Source of the DNA: Pedobacter sp. KBS0701
Lineage (GTDB): Bacteria; Bacteroidota; Bacteroidia; Sphingobacteriales; Sphingobacteriaceae
Direction: 5' to 3'
NCBI RefSeq assembly: GCF_005938645.2
Contig: NZ_CP042171.1
Span: 5,704,001-5,768,000 of the forward strand
DNA: 64,000 bases
Shown: positions 35,087-43,565 of the stretch, in pieces
Position numbering within the stretch: position 1 is the first letter of the stretch
How the letters are laid out: every line of letters starts with the position of its first letter
The notes under the pieces: generated by a model
What the model saw: only the letters and a program-made list of their open reading frames with translations
Databases searched by the model: none
Told to the model about the DNA's origin: nothing
Program-made: the position numbers and the translations under genes

Positions 35087-35108
35087 TTGGCTTAATCAAA
35101 ATAAGAAA

Positions 35109-35198
35109 CTATTTTTTCTTATGTCTGTTTTTTCTTAAACGTTTTTTACGTTTGTGGGTAGCCATTTTATGTCTCTTTCTTTTTTTACCGCTTGGCAT
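35109..35198 (-). CDS. AURKAIP1/COX24-domain small basic protein (ribosome-associated type)
   Basis: A 29-residue frame from ATG 35198 to TAG 35109, starting MPSGKKRKRHKMATHKRKKR and ending LRKNRHKKK. More than half the residues are Lys or Arg. This tiny protein is highly conserved in Bacteroidota and belongs to the COX24/mS38-type family, whose mitochondrial members are small-subunit ribosomal proteins, so ribosome association is likely by analogy. It follows the TPR gene by 36 bases and precedes a terminator, making it the last gene of the HU operon. Confidence 0.88.
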   Translation of the reverse strand: MPSGKKRKRHKMATHKRKKRLRKNRHKKK

Positions 35199-35234
35199 AG
35201 TTTTAAGTTTTAAATGTTTTTATTAATCTGTTAA

Positions 35235-36113
35235 TTAATTTTTATTCTTTAGTTCAGCTACCTTCTTATCAATGAATGATGCTAAGGTTGGGTTAGCCGC
35301 TAATTTTTTGCTTGATAGGTAAGCATTTACTGCTTCTTTATTTCTGCCTAAATTTTCTAAAGCTGTTCCTAAATAAAAATAGGCTTCAGGGGTTGGAGCT
35401 TCAGCAATTACGGTGTTAAAACGAGGAATTGCTTTGTCAAACTGACCTGATTTTATTGAGAATAACCCCAAATTCATATTCGCCTTTACATTTTTAGGTT
35501 CTTTAGCCACAACTTCCAGCAACATTGCAATACCTTGCATTGGTGCGCCCAAGCCATTTACTATCGTTACACCTAAGCCTGTTTTAGCTTCAATGTTTGT
35601 AGAGTCTTTCTCTAATGCATTTTTGTAAGATATATTAGCTTTCTGCAATAAAGCAGGCTGCGCTATGCTATCTTGTGTACTCTCAAAAGCTTTTATAAAT
35701 TGATTACCAGCCGCCAACCACGATTTTGCCGATGGTTCGCCTTCGGCTACAACTTCTAAATACAGAGCAGATGGAGTAATTTGTTCAACATCGTCCCATT
35801 TCTGAGCCAGTTGTTTTGCAAGTTCGATCTTTTCTGCGCCATTTGCGCCTTTGTAGCTGTTTTCTAAAGCTGTAATATCTGTGGCCAAATTCTTATTGAT
35901 CACATTCTTTGCAGCAGTAGACGAAGTTTCGAGGTTTAATACCGATGCTGACGATGGAGAAACTGCTCCGGCCATTTGGCCACTTGAGGGCATTTTTCCA
36001 TTTTCTTCAGTTGGTTTAACTAAACCCTTAATGTCTCTTGTAAATAAGAATGCAACAAGCAATACAATCGCTCCAATAACAATGGTTTGTTTTGATCTGA
36101 TGTTGCTATTCAT
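35235..36113 (-). CDS. Membrane-anchored TPR protein
   Basis: A 292-residue protein. A single N-terminal membrane segment (about residues 10-25, TIVIGAIVLLVAFLF) is followed by a Ser/Ala-rich linker and TPR-like helices at about 165-285 (NISYKNALEKDSTNIEAKTGL; AEAPTPEAYFYLGTALENLG). Probably a scaffold on the cytoplasmic or periplasmic face; partner unknown. Ten bases downstream of the HU gene, so cotranscribed with it. Confidence 0.85.
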   Translation of the reverse strand: MNSNIRSKQTIVIGAIVLLVAFLFTRDIKGLVKPTEENGKMPSSGQMAGAVSPSSASVLNLETSSTAAKNVINKNLATDITALENSYKGANGAEKIELAKQLAQKWDDVEQITPSALYLEVVAEGEPSAKSWLAAGNQFIKAFESTQDSIAQPALLQKANISYKNALEKDSTNIEAKTGLGVTIVNGLGAPMQGIAMLLEVVAKEPKNVKANMNLGLFSIKSGQFDKAIPRFNTVIAEAPTPEAYFYLGTALENLGRNKEAVNAYLSSKKLAANPTLASFIDKKVAELKNKN

Positions 36114-36123
36114 ACTATAAGAC

Positions 36124-36426
36124 TTAGGCTTCTACTTTAATTTTTTTTGAATTACTTTTAACTTTATCAACAAATACTTTTGCTGGTTTAAAGCTAGGAA
36201 CGAAATGTTCAGGGATAATTATTGCAGTGTTTTTTGAGATATTTCTCGCAGTTTTTTGCGCTCTCTTTTTAACAACAAAGCTCCCGAAGCCTCTAACGTA
36301 TACATTTTCACCGCCAATCATGCTGGTTTTGATAACCTTGAAAAATGCCTCAACTGTTTCCTGTACATCAACCTTCTCAATTCCGGTTTTTGTTGATATT
36401 TCTGAAATAATATCTGCCTTAGTCAT
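36124..36426 (-). CDS. HU/IHF-family DNA-binding protein
   Basis: A 100-residue nucleoid protein. The dimerisation helices (MTKADIISEISTKTGIEKVD) and beta-arm region (VRGFGSFVVKKRAQKTARN) are typical of HU/IHF, with a lysine-rich C-terminal tail. It bends and compacts DNA. First gene of the HU-TPR-COX24 operon. Confidence 0.93.
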   Translation of the reverse strand: MTKADIISEISTKTGIEKVDVQETVEAFFKVIKTSMIGGENVYVRGFGSFVVKKRAQKTARNISKNTAIIIPEHFVPSFKPAKVFVDKVKSNSKKIKVEA

Positions 36427-36479
36427 ATTTTATTATTTATTATATATTATGTTTTAATATTACTACTGTTTTGGGGTTG

Positions 36480-36487
36480 CAAAAGTA
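36480..36487 (-). promoter_or_regulatory. Candidate -7 box (TACTTTTG) for the HU operon
   Basis: TACTTTTG on the minus strand matches TAnnTTTG and lies 53 bases before the HU ATG. No clear -33 TTG at the expected spacing. Confidence 0.4.
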
Positions 36488-36595
36488 TTGCTTTTTAATG
36501 AGATAGGGAAATAAAAGATGATTTTTTTATCACTGGACTTATCAGGCTATTGCAAGTTTTTTTTTAATTGGATAAATAGACCGTAATTTGCAGTA

Positions 36596-37657
36596 ATGAC
36601 ATTTCAAAATGAACTCATCAATTGGTACCTGATCAATAAAAGAGATTTGCCATGGAGACACACCAATGATGCTTATACCATCTGGTTATCAGAGGTTATA
36701 TTACAACAAACAAGGGTAGAACAGGGGCTTCCATACTTTAATCGGTTTTTAGAGAATTTCCCAACAGTTACCGATTTTGCCAGTGCAACGGAAGCCAAAG
36801 TTTTAAAGCTTTGGCAAGGCCTGGGTTATTATTCGAGAGGAAGGAATATGCATGCAACCGCTCAAATTGTGGTGAAAGATTACCATGGAATCTTCCCGAA
36901 TCTGCATGATGAGCTCATAAAATTGAAAGGAATTGGTGAGTATACTGCTGCAGCAATCTCCTCATTTTCATCAGGGGAAGCGCGTGCGGTGGTAGATGGA
37001 AATGTATTTCGTGTACTCTCCAGGTATTATGGCGTTGCTACCGCAATCAATTCTCCGGCGGGGAAAAAGGAGTTTTTTACTTTGGCAAATGAGCTGCTTT
37101 ATCTGGAAGACCCCGCCCTTTACAATCAGGCTATAATGGAATTTGGGGCCATGCAATGCAAGCCTAAATCGCCAAATTGTGGCATTTGCCCACTTAACCA
37201 AACTTGTTATGCCTTTAACCGTAAAATGGTAAACGAACTTCCCGTTAAGTTAAAAAAGGCGGCACAAAAGCATCGTTATATTAATTATTTTGTTTGTTTT
37301 GATGGAGAACAGGTATTGGTAAGAGAACGGCAGGCTGGCGACGTTTGGCAGCATTTATACGATTTTCCAAGCATAGAAACGCTTACAGCTGAAGATACAG
37401 ATGGTGATTTTTTCATTGAGATAGTGAAAAATACCTTTGGAAACAGTGCAGATTTTATGCTGATCAGTACAAAAAAGCACATCTTAACCCACCAAATAAT
37501 CCATATACAATTTTTTGCATTAAAAAATTATATATTTAACTTTAATAAACAAAAGAAACTTAATTGGGTTTCTTTAAGTAAATTAGATGAGTTACCGCAG
37601 CCAAAAGTAATCCATGATTTTGTTCAGGAATATTTTTATAAGGATAAAATGGAGTAA
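36596..37657 (+). CDS. mutY: A/G-specific adenine glycosylase
   Basis: Removes adenine mispaired with 8-oxoguanine or guanine. It is 353 residues. The helix-hairpin-helix LKGIGEYTAAAI is followed by VVDGNVFRVLSR, carrying the catalytic aspartate. The iron-sulfur cluster motif C-x6-C-x2-C-x5-C is exact (CKPKSPNCGICPLNQTC). The C-terminal Nudix-like domain for 8-oxoG recognition is present (about 225-350). Transcribed towards ssb, which starts 54 bases downstream. Confidence 0.96.
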   Translation: MTFQNELINWYLINKRDLPWRHTNDAYTIWLSEVILQQTRVEQGLPYFNRFLENFPTVTDFASATEAKVLKLWQGLGYYSRGRNMHATAQIVVKDYHGIFPNLHDELIKLKGIGEYTAAAISSFSSGEARAVVDGNVFRVLSRYYGVATAINSPAGKKEFFTLANELLYLEDPALYNQAIMEFGAMQCKPKSPNCGICPLNQTCYAFNRKMVNELPVKLKKAAQKHRYINYFVCFDGEQVLVRERQAGDVWQHLYDFPSIETLTAEDTDGDFFIEIVKNTFGNSADFMLISTKKHILTHQIIHIQFFALKNYIFNFNKQKKLNWVSLSKLDELPQPKVIHDFVQEYFYKDKME

Positions 37658-37711
37658 CTAACCATCTTATTCTGTGCATTTATAAAACGAAACAACTAAC
37701 CAAAAATATTT

Positions 37712-38149
37712 ATGTCTGGGATTAACAAAGTTATTTTAGTAGGCCATTTAGGCAAAGACCCTGAAGTGCGGCATTTAGACGGTGGCGTAACTGTAGCCAG
37801 TTTTCCATTGGCTACATCGGAAACATATAACAAAGACGGTAAGAGAGTAGAACAAACTGAGTGGCACAATATTGTATTGTGGCGCGGATTGGCCGAAGTA
37901 GCTTCCAAATACCTGCAGAAAGGTAAATTGGTTTATATAGAGGGCAAATTAAGAACAAGATCCTTTGAAGATAAAGAAAAGGTTAAAAAATATGTAACAG
38001 AAATTGTGGCTGAAAACTTTACCATGTTAGGTAGAAAAAGCGATTTTGAGCAAAGTCCAACAACACCAGCCCATCAAAACACTGAAACTAAAATTGATGA
38101 TGAATTTACAATCGGTCCGTCAGATGAAAATGGAGACCTTCCCTTTTAA
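37712..38149 (+). CDS. ssb: Single-stranded DNA-binding protein
   Basis: A 145-residue SSB. An OB fold (INKVILVGHLGKDPEVRHLD; TEWHNIVLWRGLAEVASKYL; KLVYIEGKLRTRSFED) covers about 1-110, followed by a flexible linker and the acidic tip ending ENGDLPF, close to the usual DDDIPF that recruits repair enzymes. Located beside mutY. Confidence 0.96.
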   Translation: MSGINKVILVGHLGKDPEVRHLDGGVTVASFPLATSETYNKDGKRVEQTEWHNIVLWRGLAEVASKYLQKGKLVYIEGKLRTRSFEDKEKVKKYVTEIVAENFTMLGRKSDFEQSPTTPAHQNTETKIDDEFTIGPSDENGDLPF

Positions 38150-38169
38150 TTAAAGGGTTTGAAAAAAGA

Positions 38170-38197
38170 AAGCTGCCTGATGAGAGGTAGCTTTTTT
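38170..38197 (+). terminator. Intrinsic terminator downstream of ssb
   Basis: AAGCTGCCT (38170-38178) pairs with AGGTAGCTT (38185-38193, one G-U pair) and is followed by a T run. Confidence 0.82.
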
Positions 38198-38224
38198 TAT
38201 GCACTTATTTTTTGATCTTAAATA

Positions 38225-38258
38225 AAAAAACTCCTGCCGGTTCTGCCGGCAGGAGTTT
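38225..38258 (-). terminator. Intrinsic terminator of the GT5/DUF4270 operon
   Basis: AAACTCCTGCCGG (38228-38240) and CCGGCAGGAGTTT (38246-38258) form a perfect 13-bp stem; on the minus strand it ends in a T run. It lies 23 bases after the DUF4270 stop. Confidence 0.88.
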
Positions 38259-38281
38259 CTTATAATACCACTAAAAAACCA

Positions 38282-39721
38282 TTAATTAATTTTAGTATAA
38301 TAAATATTTAGCTTTATTTTATTTGCAGTTGCATTGCTGGCACCTATAATCGATCTTTCAGCAGATGTAGCTGTAGATGATATCTGGAAATCGGTATAAG
38401 ATGTAGGAGCCAGGAAGGTACCGTAATCTTCTATGTTTTTATCAATCAAGCTCTGAACGTAACTGGTTACAATAAAAATATAACGTTTCTTTAACGAATC
38501 GAAGTAACCACCAAAAAGTGCTGCACCGCCAGAAGCGCTACCAGAAAATGTTGTAAAATCAGGTATGTCTGCAGGTTGGTGTGCAATATCCCAGCGATAT
38601 AAAGAAAGTCGTTGAGCGGCATTAAAAGGATATGCCGGTGCACTCTCACCAATCTCTATAACTAACTCTGCCTTATTGATAATGGCTTTCCCGTATGTGC
38701 TGGTAAAGTTAGTCAATTGAGGGAAGGTTAGCTTGGTTTTTACACCTGCTAAACCCTGTAAATAAGTTACATTATATTGTTGAGTTGGATCTGTCGGAAT
38801 AGGGACATCAATTTGTTTTTGTATTTCTGTGCCTGTGTAATCATGTTTAATATTGGCTGCTACACCAGAAATTATATTTGCAGTTTGTGCTGCATTCAAA
38901 ACCATTTTTCCGACAGGGAAATTTACAGTTGTAGTATCTACGCCATTTGAAGAGTTCGTTTTTTTCCAAACCAGCTGCAGATAAGAGTCAGTTCCCGAAA
39001 AGTTGAAGAAGGCAATCCCGCCAACGCCTGTAGAAGATGTTTTATTTACCTGTGCGTACAAACCTTTAAATGATTCTATAAACTTAGTTTCAGTTGCAGT
39101 TCCTGCTGTACCCAGGTTGAGGATAGCACTTTGTATAAATGCTTTGTTTAAAGGAATCCTGATCTGCGCAGGTAAGGTTTTTAAAGTATCAGCTTTGCCG
39201 GTAACAATATCATATACTTTTGCTTTGGTGTTTGGTGCCAGTTTGCCTGTAAAATTCCCTAATAAAGTACTGTTAATGGCTTGAACATCCGAACTTTTAT
39301 AGTTGGTTACCTTATTAGCCAGTTGAAATACATCTATACTGTATTTAGAATTAGTGGTGTCGCCATAAAATTTAGTTAACGTGCTGGATTCATCGAATTT
39401 TAACACTAAAACAGCTGAATCAAGTTGAGGTGCGGTTCCAAAATCGTAACTGGCGCTCACCGGGTAAACAGTCATAGCTATACCAGCTTCTGTTTTGCCA
39501 AAAACAGGATCAGTCATGTAACCTAGTGGATAGCGGTTCAATCCTAAAGTGTTCGCTGCAGTTTCTTCAACCAATTGTGTGGTCACAGGAGATACTACCA
39601 GGGTTCCGGTAATAGCAGCATTTGGATCAACATCTAAACCAACACCATCGGGGTTTTTACACGATGCAAAAAGAAAAAGACCTATCAACAGGGTTAATAA
39701 GTCTTGTTTTGTAAATTTCAT
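38282..39721 (-). CDS. DUF4270 lipoprotein
   Basis: A 479-residue predicted lipoprotein (signal peptide ending LFASC, Cys21) of the DUF4270 family, found across Bacteroidota with unknown function. Typical segments are LGYMTDPVFGKTEAGI near 65-85 and the C-terminal YFDSLKKRYIFIVTSYVQSL. No transmembrane segments beyond the signal. It follows the GT5-like gene by 21 bases, so the two are likely cotranscribed, and it ends at a strong terminator. Confidence 0.88.
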   Translation of the reverse strand: MKFTKQDLLTLLIGLFLFASCKNPDGVGLDVDPNAAITGTLVVSPVTTQLVEETAANTLGLNRYPLGYMTDPVFGKTEAGIAMTVYPVSASYDFGTAPQLDSAVLVLKFDESSTLTKFYGDTTNSKYSIDVFQLANKVTNYKSSDVQAINSTLLGNFTGKLAPNTKAKVYDIVTGKADTLKTLPAQIRIPLNKAFIQSAILNLGTAGTATETKFIESFKGLYAQVNKTSSTGVGGIAFFNFSGTDSYLQLVWKKTNSSNGVDTTTVNFPVGKMVLNAAQTANIISGVAANIKHDYTGTEIQKQIDVPIPTDPTQQYNVTYLQGLAGVKTKLTFPQLTNFTSTYGKAIINKAELVIEIGESAPAYPFNAAQRLSLYRWDIAHQPADIPDFTTFSGSASGGAALFGGYFDSLKKRYIFIVTSYVQSLIDKNIEDYGTFLAPTSYTDFQISSTATSAERSIIGASNATANKIKLNIYYTKIN

Positions 39722-39742
39722 ATTTTAAATAATAATACCTGA

Positions 39743-40573
39743 TTAAGCTACTGAAACCAATTCATCATTTGAAATTTCTTCATAAAAAGTATAGAAGTTT
39801 TCAAAATTCTCGGTTAAGTTAAAAGCTAATGTTGGCTTATTAGAATCTTTAACAAATTTTAACACATCTTTGCCTAAGTTTTCATCTCCTAAAACCACTG
39901 CGTCTGAGTGAGTTATAGCGCCGATATGCATGCTGTCGCAATCAGATGGTAAAAAAGCTTTAGTGTCATCTTCCGTCATATTGGCCATTACAGCTTTGGT
40001 AGCGAAATTGGCGTTTAACTTTTCTGTGAAACCATCTTCATAAACAGAATAAACTACTTTAGAATTTTTAAAAGTAGGATCGTTTTTATAAGTAGTCTTG
40101 ATGTAAGCAGGAACCAATGCACTCATCCAGCCGTGGCAGTGAACGATATCCGGTGCCCAACCTAATTTTTTAACCGTTTCCAATGCGCCTTTGCAGAAAA
40201 AAATTGTACGTTCATCGTTGTCATCAAAGAATTTTCCGCTGGCATCTCTAAATACCTGTTTGCGTTGGAAATATTCTTCATTGTCTAAGAAATAAACCTG
40301 CATGCGTGCAGCTGGGATGGAGGCTACTTTAATGATTAAAGGATTATCGTTGTCATCAATAATGATGTTCATTCCCGACAAGCGTATTACTTCGTGTAAA
40401 CGATTTCTTCTTTCGTTGATGTTACCGAATTTTGGCATCAAGATGCGGATTTCGAATCCTTTTTCCTGCATAGCCTGTGGTAATTGGCGTGTAATTTCAG
40501 AAATTTTAGTAAGCTCGAGGAAAGGCGACATCTCGTGTGTAACAATCAGCAGCTTCGTTTTTGCCATCTCCAT
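39743..40573 (-). CDS. Short glycogen/starch synthase-like protein (GT5 N-terminal domain only)
   Basis: A 276-residue protein matching the N-terminal half of GT5 glycogen synthases: LLIVTHEMSPFLELTKISEI (15-KTGG-equivalent region), DNEEYFQRKQVF and IVHCHGWMSALVPAYI. The C-terminal GT-B half that binds ADP-glucose is absent, and the usual KxGG reads LTKIS. It is therefore doubtful as a glycogen synthase despite its common database name. Cotranscribed with the DUF4270 gene and divergent from panC. Confidence 0.82.
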   Translation of the reverse strand: MEMAKTKLLIVTHEMSPFLELTKISEITRQLPQAMQEKGFEIRILMPKFGNINERRNRLHEVIRLSGMNIIIDDNDNPLIIKVASIPAARMQVYFLDNEEYFQRKQVFRDASGKFFDDNDERTIFFCKGALETVKKLGWAPDIVHCHGWMSALVPAYIKTTYKNDPTFKNSKVVYSVYEDGFTEKLNANFATKAVMANMTEDDTKAFLPSDCDSMHIGAITHSDAVVLGDENLGKDVLKFVKDSNKPTLAFNLTENFENFYTFYEEISNDELVSVA

Positions 40574-40707
40574 ATTCTAAGAAAATATTAAGTTAAATAA
40601 AAGATAATGAGCTGCAAAGGTAAGCATAATAATACTATTTATCAATATAGCAAGCATTTGTTTGGTTTCGTTTAGATTAATTTACACCTTTACAGCTTTA
40701 ATTCAGA

Positions 40708-41562
40708 TTGTCCAAATTGGAAATATTTAAAACCAAAGCAGCGCTTAAGGCTTTTTTGCAGCCATTAAAAGCATCGGCTAAAAAAATAGCATTAGTGCCT
40801 ACTATGGGCGCTCTGCACAATGGCCACATCTCATTGATAAAACTGGCCCAGCAAAATGCTGATATCATTATCTGCAGCATTTTCGTAAACCCTACGCAGT
40901 TTACCGATCCTAAAGATTTAGAAAAATATCCGCGCCCCATTGAGCATGACCTGGCAATGCTGGCCGCTGCAGGCTGTAATGCTGTGTTTATGCCTAATGT
41001 AGAAGAGATGTATCCGGCAGGTGCCGATGAAGCCTGGCATATTGATTTAGGCAATGCGGAATTTTTGTTGGAAGGTGAATTTAGGAAAGGCCATTACCAG
41101 GGCGTAACGCAGATTGTTAAAAAACTGTTTGATGCTGTTGAACCTGATGTGGCTATGTTCGGACAGAAAGATTTCCAGCAGGTATTAATGATTAAAAATA
41201 TGCTGGCTTATTTTAAATTGCCCATCACTATAATTACCTGCCCGATTATCCGCGAAGATGATGGCTTAGCCATGAGCAGCCGGAATATTCATTTATCAAA
41301 CGATGAACGCGCACAGTCGCTCGTATTAAGTAAATCACTGCAGTTTGTTATCGACCATTTTAACGAATATTCGTTAAGTGAGCTGGAAGATCGGGCAAAA
41401 GCATTCTATAAGGATATAGATGGTGTAGAGCTCGACTATTTTACCATTGCCAATGGCAACACGCTTGAACCTGCAAAATCGAAAGATGAAAATAACCTTG
41501 TTGCCCTGGTTGCTGCGAAAGTAGGCTCAACGAGATTGATCGATAATATGATTATAAAATGA
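40708..41562 (+). CDS. panC: Pantothenate synthetase
   Basis: Condenses pantoate and beta-alanine with ATP to make pantothenate. It is 284 residues. VPTMGALHNGHISLIK is the class-defining HxGH region; FVNPTQFTDPKDLEKYPR, KDFQQVLMIKNM and AMSSRNIHLS are the other binding segments. The frame has no early ATG, and translation appears to begin at a TTG (40708, or 40717). panD follows 103 bases downstream, giving the beta-alanine supply. Confidence 0.96.
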   Translation: MSKLEIFKTKAALKAFLQPLKASAKKIALVPTMGALHNGHISLIKLAQQNADIIICSIFVNPTQFTDPKDLEKYPRPIEHDLAMLAAAGCNAVFMPNVEEMYPAGADEAWHIDLGNAEFLLEGEFRKGHYQGVTQIVKKLFDAVEPDVAMFGQKDFQQVLMIKNMLAYFKLPITIITCPIIREDDGLAMSSRNIHLSNDERAQSLVLSKSLQFVIDHFNEYSLSELEDRAKAFYKDIDGVELDYFTIANGNTLEPAKSKDENNLVALVAAKVGSTRLIDNMIIK

Positions 41563-41640
41563 TGGAATAGGTAAGATGGATGATGTGCACGACCAATCAT
41601 CATCCATTTTCCATATTACATTTTCCTTTAGTGTGAAACT
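41563..41640. repeat. Word-repeat inverted element between panC and panD
   Basis: ATGGATGATG (41576-41585) and CATCATCCAT (41598-41607) form a perfect 10-bp stem with a 12-base loop, flanked by further ATGGAATAGG/TTTCCATATT words. It shares its GATGGATGATG vocabulary with the element upstream of purD. Confidence 0.7.
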
Positions 41641-41665
41641 CCAAACTGATTACTAACTTTGCCAA

Positions 41666-42016
41666 ATGGTTATCACAATATTAAAATCGAAAATACACCG
41701 TGTTAGGGTAACACAAGCCGAATTGAATTATGTAGGCAGTATTACGATAGATGAAGATTTAATGGATGCAGCTAACATTATCGCTAATGAAAAGGTGCAG
41801 ATTGTAAATAATAACAACGGCGCTCGTTTCGAAACTTATGTAATTAAAGGCGAACGTGGAACCGGAACCATCTGTTTAAATGGGGCTACAGCACGTTTGG
41901 CACAACTTGGTGATATTTTGATCATCATGTCGTATGGTTCATTACCTATGGAAGAAGCCAAAAAATACAATCCGATCCTTGTTTTTCCTGACGATAACAA
42001 TCATTTGCTAAAATAA
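41666..42016 (+). CDS. panD: Aspartate 1-decarboxylase
   Basis: Pyruvoyl enzyme making beta-alanine from aspartate. It is 116 residues. The self-cleavage site is Gly-Ser in [12 protein letters not shown] (about 24-25), and GAAAR-equivalent [19 protein letters not shown] is conserved. Works with PanC in pantothenate synthesis. Four bases separate it from the next gene. Confidence 0.96.
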   Translation: MVITILKSKIHRVRVTQAELNYVGSITIDEDLMDAANIIANEKVQIVNNNNGARFETYVIKGERGTGTICLNGATARLAQLGDILIIMSYGSLPMEEAKKYNPILVFPDDNNHLLK

Positions 42017-42020
42017 CCTT

Positions 42021-43001
42021 GTGACATTCGACCTCAAAACAGCGCTAAAGTACATCATCCTGTTTTTAATTGGGGTGGGGGTGCTATATTTAGCTTTTAG
42101 GGGTCAGGATTTAGAAAAGATCTGGCAGGAAATTAAAACCGCAAATTATTTTTGGGTAATTACTTCGGCGTTTGCCGTTTGGATTGCGCATGTATTACGT
42201 GCATTGCGTTGGCAAATGCTTTATCAGTCTATCCATTATGAGGTAAGTTTCTGGAATGCTTACCACGCTGTAATGATCGGCTATCTGGCCAATCTTGCTT
42301 TACCGCGCTTCGGAGAGATTGGTCGCTGCTCCGTTATTCATAAAGCCGAAAAGGTACCCATGTTTGCTTCCATAGGAACTGTAATTACCGAACGGCTGTT
42401 TGATGTGCTGGTACTTTTTCTAACCAGTTTGGCGATGCTTATTTTTCAGTATGATATTGTAGCCGATTTTCTTTATCAAACCATATACCTCAATCTTATT
42501 AACAAAATTAGCACGGTTAACTATTTGTGGCTAGCTGGTTTAGGTATGATTATACCACTACTTATTGTTACTGCAATCTATTTTCTCCGGCAAAAATTCA
42601 GTAAAAAATTTTTGCGCACCTTTGTTAGCCTCCGCCAGGGTTTTGGTTCTTACAGCAAACTAAAGCAAAAGGGATTATTTCTGATGTATACTTTATTAAT
42701 TTGGGTTTTCTACTCCTTATCCATGTATTTTGCTTTTTCATCCATTCAGGCCACATCCGGTTTATATTTTAATGCAGCGTTTACGGCAATCGTGTTTTCT
42801 GGTTTTGCCATGGCAGCGCCGGTGCAAGGCGGTATTGGCGTTTTCCATTGGATGGTTGCCCAATCGTTGGTGTTATATGACATATCTTTTAAAGATGGCT
42901 TGGCCTATTCAACCATAATCCATTCTTCGCAAGTTTTGCTGATTCTGATTTTAGGGAGTTTAAGTTTGTCCTTAATCTTGACTAAGAAAGAAACTAAATA
43001 A
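42021..43001 (+). CDS. Flippase-like/lysylphosphatidylglycerol-synthase-TM family membrane protein (UPF0104)
   Basis: A 326-residue protein with about eight membrane segments and the family signatures WQMLYQSIHYEVSFWNAYHA, MIGYLANLALPRFGEIGR and APVQGGIGVFHWM. The soluble MprF synthase domain is absent. Members are thought to flip or transfer lipid-linked groups; the substrate is unknown. Start is a GTG at 42021, four bases from panD, so translation is probably coupled. Confidence 0.87.
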   Translation: MTFDLKTALKYIILFLIGVGVLYLAFRGQDLEKIWQEIKTANYFWVITSAFAVWIAHVLRALRWQMLYQSIHYEVSFWNAYHAVMIGYLANLALPRFGEIGRCSVIHKAEKVPMFASIGTVITERLFDVLVLFLTSLAMLIFQYDIVADFLYQTIYLNLINKISTVNYLWLAGLGMIIPLLIVTAIYFLRQKFSKKFLRTFVSLRQGFGSYSKLKQKGLFLMYTLLIWVFYSLSMYFAFSSIQATSGLYFNAAFTAIVFSGFAMAAPVQGGIGVFHWMVAQSLVLYDISFKDGLAYSTIIHSSQVLLILILGSLSLSLILTKKETK

Positions 43002-43565
43002 TTCTTTTTTCTGTGGGCGTTTTAACACGCTGTCCGCTATATCTTTTTGGTTGTCCTTCGACTACGTTCAGGATGACAGCCAAAAAGGATGCCGCTTCCA
43101 TCGTTAACGCAGATCAAAATAAGCAAATAAATCTGATTTGTCGCTACTGCAGGCTTTAGGAGGCTTAATAGTACAGCTGTCTGTGGTTAAATAAACCTGA
43201 CCGACAGCGTTATCCAGATTCTTCCATCTGGATTAAGCAAAGGGCAAGACTATCGAAACAGAAGTATTGCTATTGCTTTCCAAGAAAACTAATAATTAAA
43301 TAGTTGTGTTAGGAAAGCAGGGGGATGACTTACAGATCGATTCCTGTCCCGTCATCCGCCATAGTCCAGATGAAGGATCTGGAGCTGCCACTACTTCGTG
43401 CTTAGGAGGGCTAATTGTACGGCTATTTTATTAGTTAATAAACCAAAGCCTAAACAAAGCTTTTGCCGCAAGGAAAAATAAAATGAAAATAAATTACTAT
43501 GCAGCCATAGTAATTTCGATCGGAAATGCTACATTTGATTTACTAACCTTTTATACATAAATGTT
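43002..43565. repeat. 560-base gene-free interval with decayed repeats
   Basis: No credible frame. Visible pieces are an imperfect hairpin (CTTTTTGGTTGTCCT near 43049 with AGGATGACAGCCAAAAAG near 43070), and two diverged direct copies of a block containing AGGAGGCTTAATAGTACAGC (near 43160) and AGGAGGGCTAATTGTACGGC (near 43405), about 245 bases apart. There are further fragments such as CCAGATTCTTCCATCTGG. It reads as a graveyard of Bacteroidota intergenic repeats. A TACATTTG -7 box lies at 43530-43537 before the acyl-CoA dehydrogenase. Confidence 0.55.
43530..43537 (+). promoter_or_regulatory. Candidate -7 box (TACATTTG) for the acyl-CoA dehydrogenase
   Basis: Exact TAnnTTTG match 29 bases before the ATG at 43566. 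A -33 TTG at normal spacing is not evident. Confidence 0.45.
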
